From: Streptococcus sp. LPB0220
Lineage (GTDB): Bacteria > Bacillota > Bacilli > Lactobacillales > Streptococcaceae
NCBI RefSeq assembly: GCF_008727815.1
Contig: NZ_CP044230.1
Coordinates: 1,844,001 to 1,908,000, forward strand
Length of the DNA: 64,000 nt
Reading direction: 5' to 3'
In this document: positions 9,224-18,545 of the stretch, one piece after another
Layout of the letters: each line of letters starts with the position of its first letter
Position numbering within the stretch: the first letter of the stretch is position 1
Position numbers and translations under genes: made by a program
Notes under the pieces: model-generated
Told to the model about the DNA's origin: nothing
What the model saw: the letters and a program-made list of their open reading frames with translations, nothing else
The model's database searches: none

Positions 9224-9523
9224 TTAAAATGGTAATTTTCCTGCGAAAGCACCGAGTTTTTTCTTGGTTGCCGCATCAATTTCTTCAATGGCAGCATTGA
9301 TGGCTTGCACCGTCATATCAGAAAGAGTTTCTGTATCTTCTGGGTCGACCACTGCAGCATTGAAATCGATGGAAACAACCTTCTTATCACCTGTAAGAGT
9401 TGCAACAACCAAGTCTTGAGCAGATTTCCCTACAAATTGAGTTGCGGCTAATTCTGCTTGGCTTTGCTCCATTTGCTTTTGCAATTTTTGAGCTTGCTTC
9501 ATCATATTTTGCATATTCATCAT
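9224..9523 (-). CDS. YbaB/EbfC family nucleoid-associated protein
   Basis: The 99-residue protein belongs to the YbaB/EbfC family of small dimeric DNA-binding proteins. It begins with the typical [20 protein letters not shown] helix and ends in GAFAGKLPF. Length and composition match the family. The precise target is not known. The gene is alone, convergent with the exonuclease gene across repeat copy A. A TATAAT box lies about 40 bases upstream at 9565-9570. Confidence 0.92.
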   Translation of the reverse strand: MMNMQNMMKQAQKLQKQMEQSQAELAATQFVGKSAQDLVVATLTGDKKVVSIDFNAAVVDPEDTETLSDMTVQAINAAIEEIDAATKKKLGAFAGKLPF

Positions 9524-9685
9524 AGTAATGACATTCCTTCCAACTTCTGAAATTTACAGTTCATTATACCATTTTTTAGACGCTTGGAAAAGCCTAGGTG
9601 AGGGAACTCTGACATCATGCCTGCTGTTTCAGGCAATTTCATGAAGAGAGAAAAGAGTTTTGAAATCTGTGGGCCTCATCTTCCC

Positions 9686-10210
9686 TTAAAAGCCAGAATG
9701 TTCTTTCAAATACTCCTCTTCTTCCTTGGTCGAAGGCCGTCCTAAGATGGCATTCCGATGTGGATAACGCCCAAATTGTTGAAGAATGTCCATGTGCATC
9801 TTCTCATACTTCAAACGCTTTTCTAAGCCCGGTTGATCAAATAGGCGCAGAGCTTCTTCATGAATGGTTAAAGATTCCGAATGCATAAAAGGCATGTAGA
9901 AAAATCCTCTTTGTACAACTGGTAGATCCAAGGCTTGCTCTAAGCCTTCTTGGGCCAAGACCAAGGCCAGGGAATCTGTCGCAAAAGCTTGGGCAGTCCC
10001 TCGAAAAATATTGCGAGGAATTTGGTCCAAGAGCAAAATCTCTGCTAAACGCCCTTCTGCCGTAGCCCGCCAGTGAAACAATTCCCCACGACTGGCCTTC
10101 CAATAAAGTTCCTCAAAGCGCTCCCGCATTTCTTGATCCAGTGCTTCTGATTTTTTGAACCAATCCTCTGGCTTCAACTCTTCGAACCAGAACCTTATCA
10201 CTTCCTTCAT
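9686..10210 (-). CDS. DUF924 family protein
   Basis: The 174-residue protein matches the DUF924 family, a widespread group of all-helical proteins without an assigned reaction. Family landmarks are IRFWFEELKPEDWF at the start, EILLLDQIPRNIFRG near residue 58, FFYMPFMHSESL near residue 103, and a C-terminal FGRYPHRNAILGR. It starts four bases after the stop of larE, so it is in the larR-larE transcript. Whether it has any part in lactate or nickel metabolism is open; the co-transcription is the only hint. Confidence 0.85.
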   Translation of the reverse strand: MKEVIRFWFEELKPEDWFKKSEALDQEMRERFEELYWKASRGELFHWRATAEGRLAEILLLDQIPRNIFRGTAQAFATDSLALVLAQEGLEQALDLPVVQRGFFYMPFMHSESLTIHEEALRLFDQPGLEKRLKYEKMHMDILQQFGRYPHRNAILGRPSTKEEEEYLKEHSGF

Positions 10211-10213
10211 TGC

Positions 10214-11062
10214 TTAACCTGCCATAATTTTTTCTTTTGTTTTTTCATCCAATGCATCATTCATCCGGCCGTACTTATATCCAGCCAAATCCAAGGCTAC
10301 ATAGGTAAATCCGATTTTTTTCATGTAGTCATTGATCTTGTCATGCAGTTGGATGGCTTTAAGCAGATGGTCTTCTTCCACTTCGATGCGCGCCAAGTCT
10401 CCATGCACACGCACACGGACTTGCTCAAAGCCAAGTCCTACAAGGAACTCTTCCCCTTCAAAAACCCGTTGTACATTTTCTGAAGTGATTTTCACTCCGT
10501 ATGGGAAGCGTGAGGCAACGCTACAAGATGGCACCTTATTCCAATTGGAGACCCCTCTTTCCTTGGCCAATTGACGAATTTCTGTCTTATAGAGGCCGGC
10601 TTCTTGCAAGACACTGCGGACACCCGCTTCGTCCCGAGCCTTGATACCAGGGCGAAAATCGTCGATATCATCCATAATATTGCCGTCTACCAATTGCTTA
10701 AAGCCCAGTTCTGTAACTGAATCCTTAATAGTTTGGTACATCAATTGTTTGGTGTAATACCAAATATTGGGCGTATTGGCAGCAATCCGTGGATCACTCA
10801 ATTCTCTCATTTCCAGTCCAAGCACAGGTGCTCCTAGCTGATCGGCCAAGTCGAGCGCTAGATCGAATTCTTCATTTGAAAACATCTCAGAGTTCACGAC
10901 GGCCGCAATAACATTGTCAGGTCCCAAGGTATCCAAGGCCACCTTCAAGAGATAAGAGCTGTCAATCCCACCTGAATAGGTAACGGCTACCTTTCCGATT
11001 TTTCGTAAAATATCTTGTAATTTTTCTTCTTTTTCTTTTCTGATTTGTGCTTCTGTTGCCAT
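10214..11062 (-). CDS. larE: LarE, sacrificial sulfur transferase for the nickel-pincer cofactor
   Basis: LarE adenylates pyridinium-3,5-biscarboxylate mononucleotide and donates sulfur to make the thiocarboxylates that later hold nickel in lactate racemase. The ATP-pyrophosphatase loop is clear: VTYSGGIDSSYLL at about residues 26-38. A cysteine in the PSCSVASRFPYG stretch (about residue 177) is in the position of the sacrificial cysteine of the L. plantarum enzyme. The ATG at 11062 is used; a TTG at 11083 in the same frame lies on top of the ribosome site GGAAGGG and is rejected. It follows larR with a one-base gap and precedes DUF924. Confidence 0.93.
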   Translation of the reverse strand: MATEAQIRKEKEEKLQDILRKIGKVAVTYSGGIDSSYLLKVALDTLGPDNVIAAVVNSEMFSNEEFDLALDLADQLGAPVLGLEMRELSDPRIAANTPNIWYYTKQLMYQTIKDSVTELGFKQLVDGNIMDDIDDFRPGIKARDEAGVRSVLQEAGLYKTEIRQLAKERGVSNWNKVPSCSVASRFPYGVKITSENVQRVFEGEEFLVGLGFEQVRVRVHGDLARIEVEEDHLLKAIQLHDKINDYMKKIGFTYVALDLAGYKYGRMNDALDEKTKEKIMAG

Positions 11063-11063
11063 G

Positions 11064-11729
11064 TTAGAATGTTTCCCTTCCAATAAATTCTTCGATTCGT
11101 TCGATGTCCAAAATAACGATCTTTTGCTGTCGAATGTCTAAAACACCCTCCCGCTTTAATTCGTTCAGGATGCGGTTGACACTGTTTCGGGTTGAGATCC
11201 CACAAAAACCAGCAATATCTTCGTTGGTAATATTAAAATCAATCAAGAAGCCGTCTTCTTGCTCCACACCAAACAAACTGCTTAGTTTTTGCAAATGAAA
11301 ACAAACCGCCCCTTTTTTACCATTCATCATCATATACTGCTGAGACTCCATACTTTCAGACAGTTTATTACGATAATAGTCCCTCACATAGTCCTGCAGC
11401 TCTTTATGCTCTTTGACAAAATTCCAAAACTTGACCCGAGGAATACGATAAAAACTTGCTTCTTCTGTCTCCACTCGCACATTGAAAGGTGAGTCTGTAT
11501 AGTTGGACACCTCATCACGAATCAAAGAGACAATGTCAATGGCTTTTAGATAGGAAAAGTTAAACTCACGCCCATCACGCATGATGACACTTGTCTTGAC
11601 CACACCTTCTTTCAAGATGTAGATGTAATCCTCTTTGATCCCACGATAGGAGAGGTAACTATGGTATTTTTTCTTGACGATCGGCGTTCGCCTATCTTCC
11701 AAAAATTTCACTAAAAATTCTGAATTCAC
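11064..11729 (-). CDS. larR: Crp/Fnr-family regulator, probably LarR
   Basis: The roughly 221-residue protein has an N-terminal cyclic-nucleotide-type beta barrel (about residues 15-120) and a C-terminal helix-turn-helix (NITNEDIAGFCGISTRNSVNRI, about residues 164-185). No FNR-type cysteine cluster is present. A GTG start at 11729 is chosen because GGGGAGG lies about ten bases upstream; the open frame continues further but without a ribosome site. Divergent position from larA and a palindrome in front of larA support a role as operon activator, as for LarR of Lactiplantibacillus; the effector (probably lactate) is inference. Confidence 0.8.
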   Translation of the reverse strand: MNSEFLVKFLEDRRTPIVKKKYHSYLSYRGIKEDYIYILKEGVVKTSVIMRDGREFNFSYLKAIDIVSLIRDEVSNYTDSPFNVRVETEEASFYRIPRVKFWNFVKEHKELQDYVRDYYRNKLSESMESQQYMMMNGKKGAVCFHLQKLSSLFGVEQEDGFLIDFNITNEDIAGFCGISTRNSVNRILNELKREGVLDIRQQKIVILDIERIEEFIGRETF

Positions 11730-11814
11730 GACGGTTTTTCCTCCCCATCTGCTCTTTCTTGAAATCACACTAATGATACACCTGTTCTTAAACAATATAG
11801 TTAACATTTGTTGA

Positions 11815-11854
11815 CATCAATTGATGCACACCTCTTTTTAAAAAGAATTATACT
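11815..11854 (+). promoter_or_regulatory. larA promoter with LarR-type palindrome in place of the -35 box
   Basis: A perfect 12-base palindrome CATCAATTGATG lies at 11815-11826. TATACT at 11849-11854 is a good -10 box, while the spot for a -35 box (about 11826-11831) has no match to TTGACA. If transcription starts near 11861, the palindrome is centred at about -40.5, the classic class II activator position for Crp/Fnr proteins. Confidence 0.65.
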
Positions 11855-11889
11855 ATAAGTATCAGTATTAATAAAGGAGATCGCAAATA

Positions 11890-13164
11890 ATGGTAGAAAT
11901 TAAATTACCGTACGACAAAAAATCGATTGTTGCAAAGATTCCAGATGAAAACTTTGCAGGATTGTTAGAGTCTAAGGCGGAAAACTTCCATAACCCACTG
12001 TCTGAAGAAGAAACTGTTGAACGTTCAATGGACAACCCTATCGGCAGCCCTACTTTGGAAGAACTTGCTAAAGGCAAAAAAGACATCGTGTTGATCAGTT
12101 CTGACCACACTCGTCCCGTTCCTTCTCACATCATCACTCCAATCATTTTGCGTCGTATTCGCTCAGTTAACCCTGATGCACGCGTGCGTATCTTGGTTGC
12201 TACTGGTTTCCACCGTCCTTCAACTCGTGAAGAATTGATCAATAAATACGGCCAAGAAATCGTTGACAATGAAGAAATCGTTATGCACATTTCAACAAAC
12301 GACGATGACATGGTTAAAATTGGACAACTCCCTTCAGGTGGTGACTGTATCATCAACAAAATCGCTGCTGAAGCTGACTTGTTGATAGCAGAAGGATTCA
12401 TCGAATCTCACTTCTTCGCTGGATTCTCAGGTGGACGTAAATCAGTCCTTCCAGGTATCGCATCATACAAAACTATCATGGCGAACCACTCAGGTGACTT
12501 CATCAATTCTGATAAGGCACGTACTGGTAACCTTGACCACAACCCAATCCACGAAGATATGCTTTACGCTGCTCGTACTGCAAACTTGGCCTTCATCGTC
12601 AACGTTGTATTGGACGGCGAAAAACACATCATCGGATCTTTCGCTGGGGACATGGTTGAAGCCCACAAAGTTGGTTGTGACTTCGTTGCAGACTTGGCAC
12701 ATGTGTCTAAGATCGAAAGCGACATCACAATTTCAACAAACGGTGGTTTCCCACTTGACCAAAATATCTACCAAGCTGTTAAAGGGATGACTGCAGCCGA
12801 AGCTTCTAACAAAGAAGGCGGAACAATCATCATGGTGGCTGGATGTGCAGATGGTCACGGTGGAGAAGGTTTCTATCGCAACCTTGCTGACGTAGAAGAT
12901 CCAAAAGAATTCTTGGAACAAGCCATCAATACACCTCGTTTAGAGACTGTCCCAGACCAATGGACTTCTCAAATCTTGGCACGTATTTTGGTACACCACC
13001 ATGTTATCTTTGTATCTGACCTTGTAGATCCTGAATTGATCACAGGTATGCATATGGAACTTGCAACTTCATTTGACGAAGCGCTTGAAAAAGCCTTTGC
13101 TCGTGAAGGAAAAGATGCTAAAGTAGCAGTTATCCGCGACGGACTTTCTGTCGTTGTTGAATAG
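11890..13164 (+). CDS. larA: LarA, nickel-dependent lactate racemase
   Basis: LarA interconverts D- and L-lactate with a covalently bound nickel-pincer nucleotide. The 424-residue length equals the L. plantarum enzyme, and the key residues fall at the same numbers: His108 (ATGFHRP), His174 ([13 protein letters not shown]), Lys184 (GGRKSVLPG, the cofactor attachment) and His200 (MANHSG). The ATG has AAAGGAGATC about ten bases upstream. It is the first gene of larA-larB-larC-larD and is read away from larR. In an organism that makes L-lactate by glycolysis, the racemase would supply D-lactate or allow D-lactate use; which applies is not visible here. Confidence 0.95.
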   Translation: MVEIKLPYDKKSIVAKIPDENFAGLLESKAENFHNPLSEEETVERSMDNPIGSPTLEELAKGKKDIVLISSDHTRPVPSHIITPIILRRIRSVNPDARVRILVATGFHRPSTREELINKYGQEIVDNEEIVMHISTNDDDMVKIGQLPSGGDCIINKIAAEADLLIAEGFIESHFFAGFSGGRKSVLPGIASYKTIMANHSGDFINSDKARTGNLDHNPIHEDMLYAARTANLAFIVNVVLDGEKHIIGSFAGDMVEAHKVGCDFVADLAHVSKIESDITISTNGGFPLDQNIYQAVKGMTAAEASNKEGGTIIMVAGCADGHGGEGFYRNLADVEDPKEFLEQAINTPRLETVPDQWTSQILARILVHHHVIFVSDLVDPELITGMHMELATSFDEALEKAFAREGKDAKVAVIRDGLSVVVE

Positions 13165-13172
13165 AATCAAAC

Positions 13173-13940
13173 ATGGATTTTCAACCCAATCTAGAACAAA
13201 CACTCCGTTCTTTGCAAGCAGGTCATCTCTCCGTTGAGGATGCGCTTGAGCAAATCAACGGGGTTAAAGAACTAGGGTATGCAGCAATTGATACTGACCG
13301 GCAACGTCGCAACGGCTTCCCTGAAGTCGTATACGGCGAAGGAAAGACAGTTGAGCAAATTGAAGGAATCCTGCAATTTCTTTCACAAAAAGAATTGCCG
13401 ATCCTCACAACAAGAGTCTCTCTCCAAAAGGGAGAGGCTCTTTCTCAGCGCTTTCCGACTGGCCACTATTATCCAGAAGCCCGCTGCTTCGTTCTCAACT
13501 CTAAAAAGGAAGAAGCCGATCCTGAACACTACATTGCGGTCGTCACAGCAGGGACAAGTGATGTTCCTGTTGCAGAAGAAGCTGCAGTCACTGCAGAAAC
13601 CTTTGGCCATTCGGTTCGCCGAATCTATGATGTGGGAGTCGCCGGCATCCATCGCCTCTTCAATCGCTTAGAAGAGATCCAAAAAGCCAGTGTGATCATC
13701 GTGATTGCTGGTATGGAAGGAGCTCTTGTCAGTGTCGTAGGAGGCCTTGTGGATGTCCCCGTTATTGCCGTTCCGACTAGTATTGGATACGGAAGCAACC
13801 TTCAAGGGCTAACGACCCTGATGAGTATGTTGACCTCTTGCGCTTCTGGCGTAACGGTCGTCAACATTGATAACGGATTTGGTGCAGCTTATTCAGCATG
13901 TATGATCAATCGACTCAACCACAATCGAAAGGAAAACTGA
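13173..13940 (+). CDS. larB: LarB, pyridinium-3,5-biscarboxylic acid mononucleotide synthase
   Basis: LarB carboxylates and hydrolyses nicotinic acid adenine dinucleotide to start nickel-pincer cofactor synthesis. The 255-residue protein has the AIR-carboxylase-like C-terminal half, with [23 protein letters not shown] at about residues 125-147 and an [17 protein letters not shown] nucleotide-binding stretch later. It begins eight bases after larA and its TGA shares its last base with the ATG of larC (TGATG), so translation is coupled along the operon. Confidence 0.94.
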   Translation: MDFQPNLEQTLRSLQAGHLSVEDALEQINGVKELGYAAIDTDRQRRNGFPEVVYGEGKTVEQIEGILQFLSQKELPILTTRVSLQKGEALSQRFPTGHYYPEARCFVLNSKKEEADPEHYIAVVTAGTSDVPVAEEAAVTAETFGHSVRRIYDVGVAGIHRLFNRLEEIQKASVIIVIAGMEGALVSVVGGLVDVPVIAVPTSIGYGSNLQGLTTLMSMLTSCASGVTVVNIDNGFGAAYSACMINRLNHNRKEN

Positions 13941-15373
13941 TGACCAGTCTATTTTTAGAACCTTTTTCTGGAATAAGTGGCGATATGCTCAATGGTCTTC
14001 TTGTGGACCTTGGGGCAGATGTCGAGCTTCTTCACACAGAACTCGAGAAACTGGGAGTGGATGGTTTCCACCTCCACGTTCATCGCGTCGCAAAAAGCGC
14101 AATTTGGGGAACTGATTTCGATGTTCACCTTCACCACGGGGAGAAAGATACGGGGATTGAAGGTGATTTTGATCACGATCATGAACATCATCATGATCAC
14201 GAACATCATCACGATCACGAACATCATCACGATCACGAACATCATCACGATCACGAACATCATCACGATCACGAACATCATCACGATCACGAACATCATC
14301 ACGATCACGAACATCATCACGATCACGAACATCATCACGATCATGAACACCATCACGATCATGAACACCATCATCACCATTCCCACGCGGATGCTCGCAG
14401 TTATGCGGATATCCACGATCTGATTGCCGCTTCACAGTTGAGTCCTTTTGTGAAAGAAAAGAGTCTTGAAGTCTTTCTTGATATCGCAAAGGCCGAAGCA
14501 GCTGTGCATAACATGCCTGTCGAACAGATTCATTTCCATGAAATTGGTGCAATTGATTCCATCGTCGACATCGTTAGCTTTTTCATCCTAGTGGAATCGC
14601 TCGGTATCGATACAGTTTACTCTACTCCTCTCACTGAGGGAAGTGGGACCATTTCAGTTGCCCATGGAGAAATGCCTGTTCCGGTTCCCGCTGTGATGCA
14701 GTTGAGAAAAGGAACGACTATTCCGATTACTCAAGACTTCACAGTTAAAACGGAGTTGATTACTCCGACAGGGTTAGCCCTCCTTAAAGCATTGTCACCA
14801 ATCTTTGAACCAATCCCCTCTCACCTTTCCATCGAAAGTGTGGGATATGGATTTGGTAAAAGAGAGACTGGAAAATTCAATGCTTTACGCGGTTCGCTAT
14901 TGAAAGAAGACACCACTCACAGCACCACTGTTGTTCATCGCACGGAAGATCAAATTATTGAGATCACCACTACGATCGATGATCAAACACCAGAGCAACT
15001 TGGTTATATTATCCACCGTTTCCTGGACGCTGGAGCTTTAGATGTCTACTATCGTAGCGTCGTTATGAAAAAGAATCGCCCTGGCTTTGAATTGATTCTC
15101 TTGATTCAAGGAAGTCAGTTGGAAGATTTTTCAGCCCTCTTGTTCAAAGAAACCAGTACCATTGGTTTTCGATACCAACAAGTCGACCGAAAGGTCATGC
15201 AACGTCGATTTGAACAAATCGATACGGAATTTGGACCCGTTACGGTAAAAATTAACCAGTACGGATCTACCACTAAAAAAACACTTGAATACGAAGACTG
15301 TCAGCGTATTGCTACGGAGATGCAGTTGCCGATTCAAGAAGTTTATCACCAATTACAAAAATACATTTATTAA
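13940..15373 (+). CDS. larC: LarC, nickel insertion protein (single uninterrupted frame)
   Basis: LarC inserts nickel into the pincer nucleotide in a CTP-dependent step. The 477-residue protein begins LFLEPFSGISGDMLNGLL, the family signature, and runs on through the C-terminal part without a break. In L. plantarum the same protein is made from larC1 and larC2 by programmed frameshifting; no frameshift is needed here. Residues 78-150 hold a long His/Asp/Glu tract of eleven DHEHHH units, likely a nickel store or delivery arm. The ATG at 13940 overlaps the larB stop; an upstream in-frame ATG at 13898 inside larB is rejected. Many antisense frames over the repeat are artefacts of its composition. 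Confidence 0.94.
   Translation: MTSLFLEPFSGISGDMLNGLLVDLGADVELLHTELEKLGVDGFHLHVHRVAKSAIWGTDFDVHLHHGEKDTGIEGDFDHDHEHHHDHEHHHDHEHHHDHEHHHDHEHHHDHEHHHDHEHHHDHEHHHDHEHHHDHEHHHDHEHHHHHSHADARSYADIHDLIAASQLSPFVKEKSLEVFLDIAKAEAAVHNMPVEQIHFHEIGAIDSIVDIVSFFILVESLGIDTVYSTPLTEGSGTISVAHGEMPVPVPAVMQLRKGTTIPITQDFTVKTELITPTGLALLKALSPIFEPIPSHLSIESVGYGFGKRETGKFNALRGSLLKEDTTHSTTVVHRTEDQIIEITTTIDDQTPEQLGYIIHRFLDAGALDVYYRSVVMKKNRPGFELILLIQGSQLEDFSALLFKETSTIGFRYQQVDRKVMQRRFEQIDTEFGPVTVKINQYGSTTKKTLEYEDCQRIATEMQLPIQEVYHQLQKYIY
14177..14374 (+). repeat. 18-base tandem repeat within larC (11 units)
   Basis: Eleven in-frame copies of an 18-base unit encode DHEHHH. Units 2-9 (14195-14338) are identical GATCACGAACATCATCAC; the first and last two differ by silent changes (CAT for CAC and so on). 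Because the unit length is a multiple of three, gain or loss of copies would keep the frame. Confidence 0.97.
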
Positions 15374-15393
15374 TTTAGGAGACATTAATTAAC

Positions 15394-16107
15394 ATGACAC
15401 ATCAATTACTTGCAGAAGTTATGAGTACAGCTTTGATGATTATCTTCGGGGTTGGCGTACACTGTGACGACGTTTTGAAGAAAACAAAATATGCTGGAAC
15501 TGGACACTTATTCGCGATCACTACATGGGCATTCGGTATCACTGTCTGCTTGTTCGTCTTTGGCGGCGTTTCAATGAACCCTGCTATGGCTTTGTTGAAA
15601 GTCCTTCTTGGTAAATTGACAATCGCTCAATTCTTCCCAATTGCAATCGCTGAAATGATAGGTGCCTTCCTTGGTGCAGTCATTGCTTACTTTATGTACG
15701 CAGACCACTTCAAGATTTCTGAAGGTCAAATTGATGGTGTTGCTATCCGTAACATCTTCTCAACTAACCCTAACTGCCGTAACCTTCCACGTAACTACTT
15801 CGTCGAAGCGTTCGCAACATTTATCTTCTTGACATCTATCATGGCTGCTGAACACGCCAACGAAGCAATGCTTCCATTCACTGTTGGTTTGATCGTTTGG
15901 GCTATCGGTATGGGTCTTGGTGGTACTACAGGTTTCGCGATGAACCAAGCGCGTGACCTTGGACCTCGTTTCGCTTACCAAATCTTGCCAATCAAAGATA
16001 AAGTAAACAACGACTGGCAATATGGTCTTCTTGTACCAGGTACTGCTCCATTTGTTGGTGCTGTCCTTGCCTTCTTCTTCATCCGTTACTTCCTTGGAAT
16101 CATGTAA
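15394..16107 (+). CDS. larD: LarD, aquaglyceroporin-type lactate channel
   Basis: The 237-residue MIP-family protein has six hydrophobic segments and two half-helix motifs: SMNPAMAL (NPA, about residues 66-68) and MNQARDLGPR (NQA in place of the second NPA, about residues 189-191). In the lar operon of lactobacilli the equivalent channel passes lactic acid, and gene order larA-B-C-D supports that here. It begins 20 bases after larC with TTAGGAGA upstream and ends at a strong terminator. A general glycerol facilitator is the alternative, less likely because of the operon. Confidence 0.88.
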   Translation: MTHQLLAEVMSTALMIIFGVGVHCDDVLKKTKYAGTGHLFAITTWAFGITVCLFVFGGVSMNPAMALLKVLLGKLTIAQFFPIAIAEMIGAFLGAVIAYFMYADHFKISEGQIDGVAIRNIFSTNPNCRNLPRNYFVEAFATFIFLTSIMAAEHANEAMLPFTVGLIVWAIGMGLGGTTGFAMNQARDLGPRFAYQILPIKDKVNNDWQYGLLVPGTAPFVGAVLAFFFIRYFLGIM

Positions 16108-16134
16108 TAAGTTGATCGAAGAATCATTCAAAAG

Positions 16135-16162
16135 CAAGCATCGAAAGATGCTTGTTTTTTTG
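16135..16162 (+). terminator. Terminator of the larABCD operon
   Basis: CAAGCATC (16135-16142) pairs with GATGCTTG (16147-16154) over a GAAA tetraloop, followed by seven or more T. Confidence 0.9.
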
Positions 16163-16191
16163 ATTCCTTCATTTTCCGAAGCCGTCCATAA

Positions 16192-17418
<1,227 letters not shown>

Positions 17419-17423
17419 AAAAA

Positions 17424-17455
17424 CGAACTCGATTTTCCATCGAGTTCGTCTTTTT
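17424..17455. terminator. Bidirectional terminator
   Basis: CGAACTCGAT (17424-17433) pairs with ATCGAGTTCG (17439-17448); T-rich on the right and A-rich on the left, so it works for both convergent genes. It overlaps the last codon of the lipoprotein gene. Confidence 0.9.
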
Positions 17456-18116
17456 ATTGTTCTTTGGTTAATGAAAAACGGAAATCATTGTATTTGGTGT
17501 AGTCAAATTCTGTATTGACAGGCGCTGTGAAAACAATCGGGGTATAATGGCCTTCTTCCAAGACAAAACCTGGCTCCAGTCGGAAGTTGGCTACACCTAG
17601 CCCTGTGATCCCAGGAAGCAAGGCATCAGCTCCATCCAATCCTTCTGACTCCCAATAGTAGATATTGCCTGTTGCTTTTACTGCTCTTGCTGTATAGGTA
17701 GCTGTCCGAGTTGGTTCGCTATCATTTTTGAAGCTAACCACTGTTGTCACATCTCCATTGGCATCCACTGTCATTTTAATCGCATCCGCTTGTGGGCTAG
17801 ATCCTACCCAAGTTCCCACCAGTTCTGCAGGGACAGTAGCTTGCGTCGTAGTAGACGCATTGTCAGTCTTACTAGAGTCTTTTGCAGCTGTCGCGCTACT
17901 GGCTTGAGTCGAAGAGCTAGCTGTATCGTTTGCCTGAGAGGAAGATGCCGCACTCTTTTTGCTATTACTTTTGGCTTTTTTCTCTACCTTGCTGGTAGAT
18001 GCTTTTTCGGATGAGGAAGCTGTTTTTTTATCCTTAGCACCACAACCACCGAGAGCTAGACCAAGTGAAGCAGCCACCAGAACAGCGGCACTCCAACGGA
18101 AGATTGATTTTTTCAT
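17454..18116 (-). CDS. Uncharacterised Ser/Lys/Ala-rich lipoprotein
   Basis: The 220-residue protein has a lipoprotein signal peptide with the lipobox LGGC (Cys25). Residues 30-95 are a low-complexity linker of Ser, Lys, Ala and Thr that would span the cell wall. The C-terminal domain (about residues 98-220) begins ELVGTWVGSSPQADAIKMTVDANGD, which resembles small beta-barrel lipoprotein domains, and has no motif I recognise. It is a single gene with a well-formed promoter overlapped by a palindrome (18157-18189). Confidence 0.75.
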   Translation of the reverse strand: MKKSIFRWSAAVLVAASLGLALGGCGAKDKKTASSSEKASTSKVEKKAKSNSKKSAASSSQANDTASSSTQASSATAAKDSSKTDNASTTTQATVPAELVGTWVGSSPQADAIKMTVDANGDVTTVVSFKNDSEPTRTATYTARAVKATGNIYYWESEGLDGADALLPGITGLGVANFRLEPGFVLEEGHYTPIVFTAPVNTEFDYTKYNDFRFSLTKEQ

Positions 18117-18145
18117 ACGATCACCTCTTTATCTTTCTGACTTCC

Positions 18146-18208
18146 ATTATACTCCAATTGTTACAAAAATCAAGTTTTTTTGTAACAATTGTAATTTTTT
18201 TGTAACAT
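18146..18208 (-). promoter_or_regulatory. Lipoprotein promoter overlapped by a palindromic operator
   Basis: On the minus strand, TTGATT (18168-18173) and TATAAT (18146-18151) are 16 bases apart. A 13-base inverted repeat, ATTGTTACAAAAA (18157-18169) with TTTTTGTAACAAT (18177-18189), covers the spacer and the -35 box, and a further direct copy of TTTTTTTGTAACA begins at 18195. Such placement suits a repressor; the regulator is not identified. Confidence 0.6.
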
Positions 18209-18218
18209 ATTTTTCCAT

Positions 18219-18545
18219 TTAAAACACCAATCGCAATAGGGCGATCAAGACAATTCCAAACAAAACGGTTCCCATAAGGTTTTTGTAACGAAAGGCGACA
18301 AAGAGACTGGGAATGGTCACTACTAGGTCCAACCAGTGAAACTGCGGGAGGCTTCCAATTTTTCCATCTACTAAGCTTGATAAAACCAAGGCAAAGATAA
18401 TGGAAATGGGCAGGTATTTGAGAAAGCGGGTCACAGGAGCCGGCAGTCCCTTGTATTTGACTAAGAGGAAGGGCAAGATCCGAGGAATCCAGGTAACGAG
18501 GGCTGAGGCCAGAATGGCCATGAAGATATAACTATTCACGCGCAT
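18219..18545 (-). CDS. azlD: AzlD family branched-chain amino acid exporter subunit
   Basis: The 108-residue membrane protein has about four hydrophobic segments and the AzlD look (ALVTWIPRILPFLLV near residue 14). With AzlC it forms a two-part exporter of branched-chain amino acids or analogues. The ATG at 18545 overlaps the end of azlC by 14 bases, so translation is coupled; the open frame starts a few codons earlier inside azlC and is rejected. Confidence 0.9.
   Translation of the reverse strand: MRVNSYIFMAILASALVTWIPRILPFLLVKYKGLPAPVTRFLKYLPISIIFALVLSSLVDGKIGSLPQFHWLDLVVTIPSLFVAFRYKNLMGTVLFGIVLIALLRLVF

Noticed and set aside
11063..11083. TTG start at 11083 for larE
   Set aside because: It lies on the ribosome site GGAAGGG itself; the ATG at 11062 is downstream of it.
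14177..14374. Regular 18-base repeats that could be taken for a CRISPR array
   Set aside because: There are no spacers; the units are contiguous and in frame within larC, encoding a histidine-rich tract.
13955..14552. Long antisense and alternate-frame ORFs across larC
   Set aside because: They arise from the repeat, which lacks stops in several frames; their products are simple repeats and none has a ribosome site.
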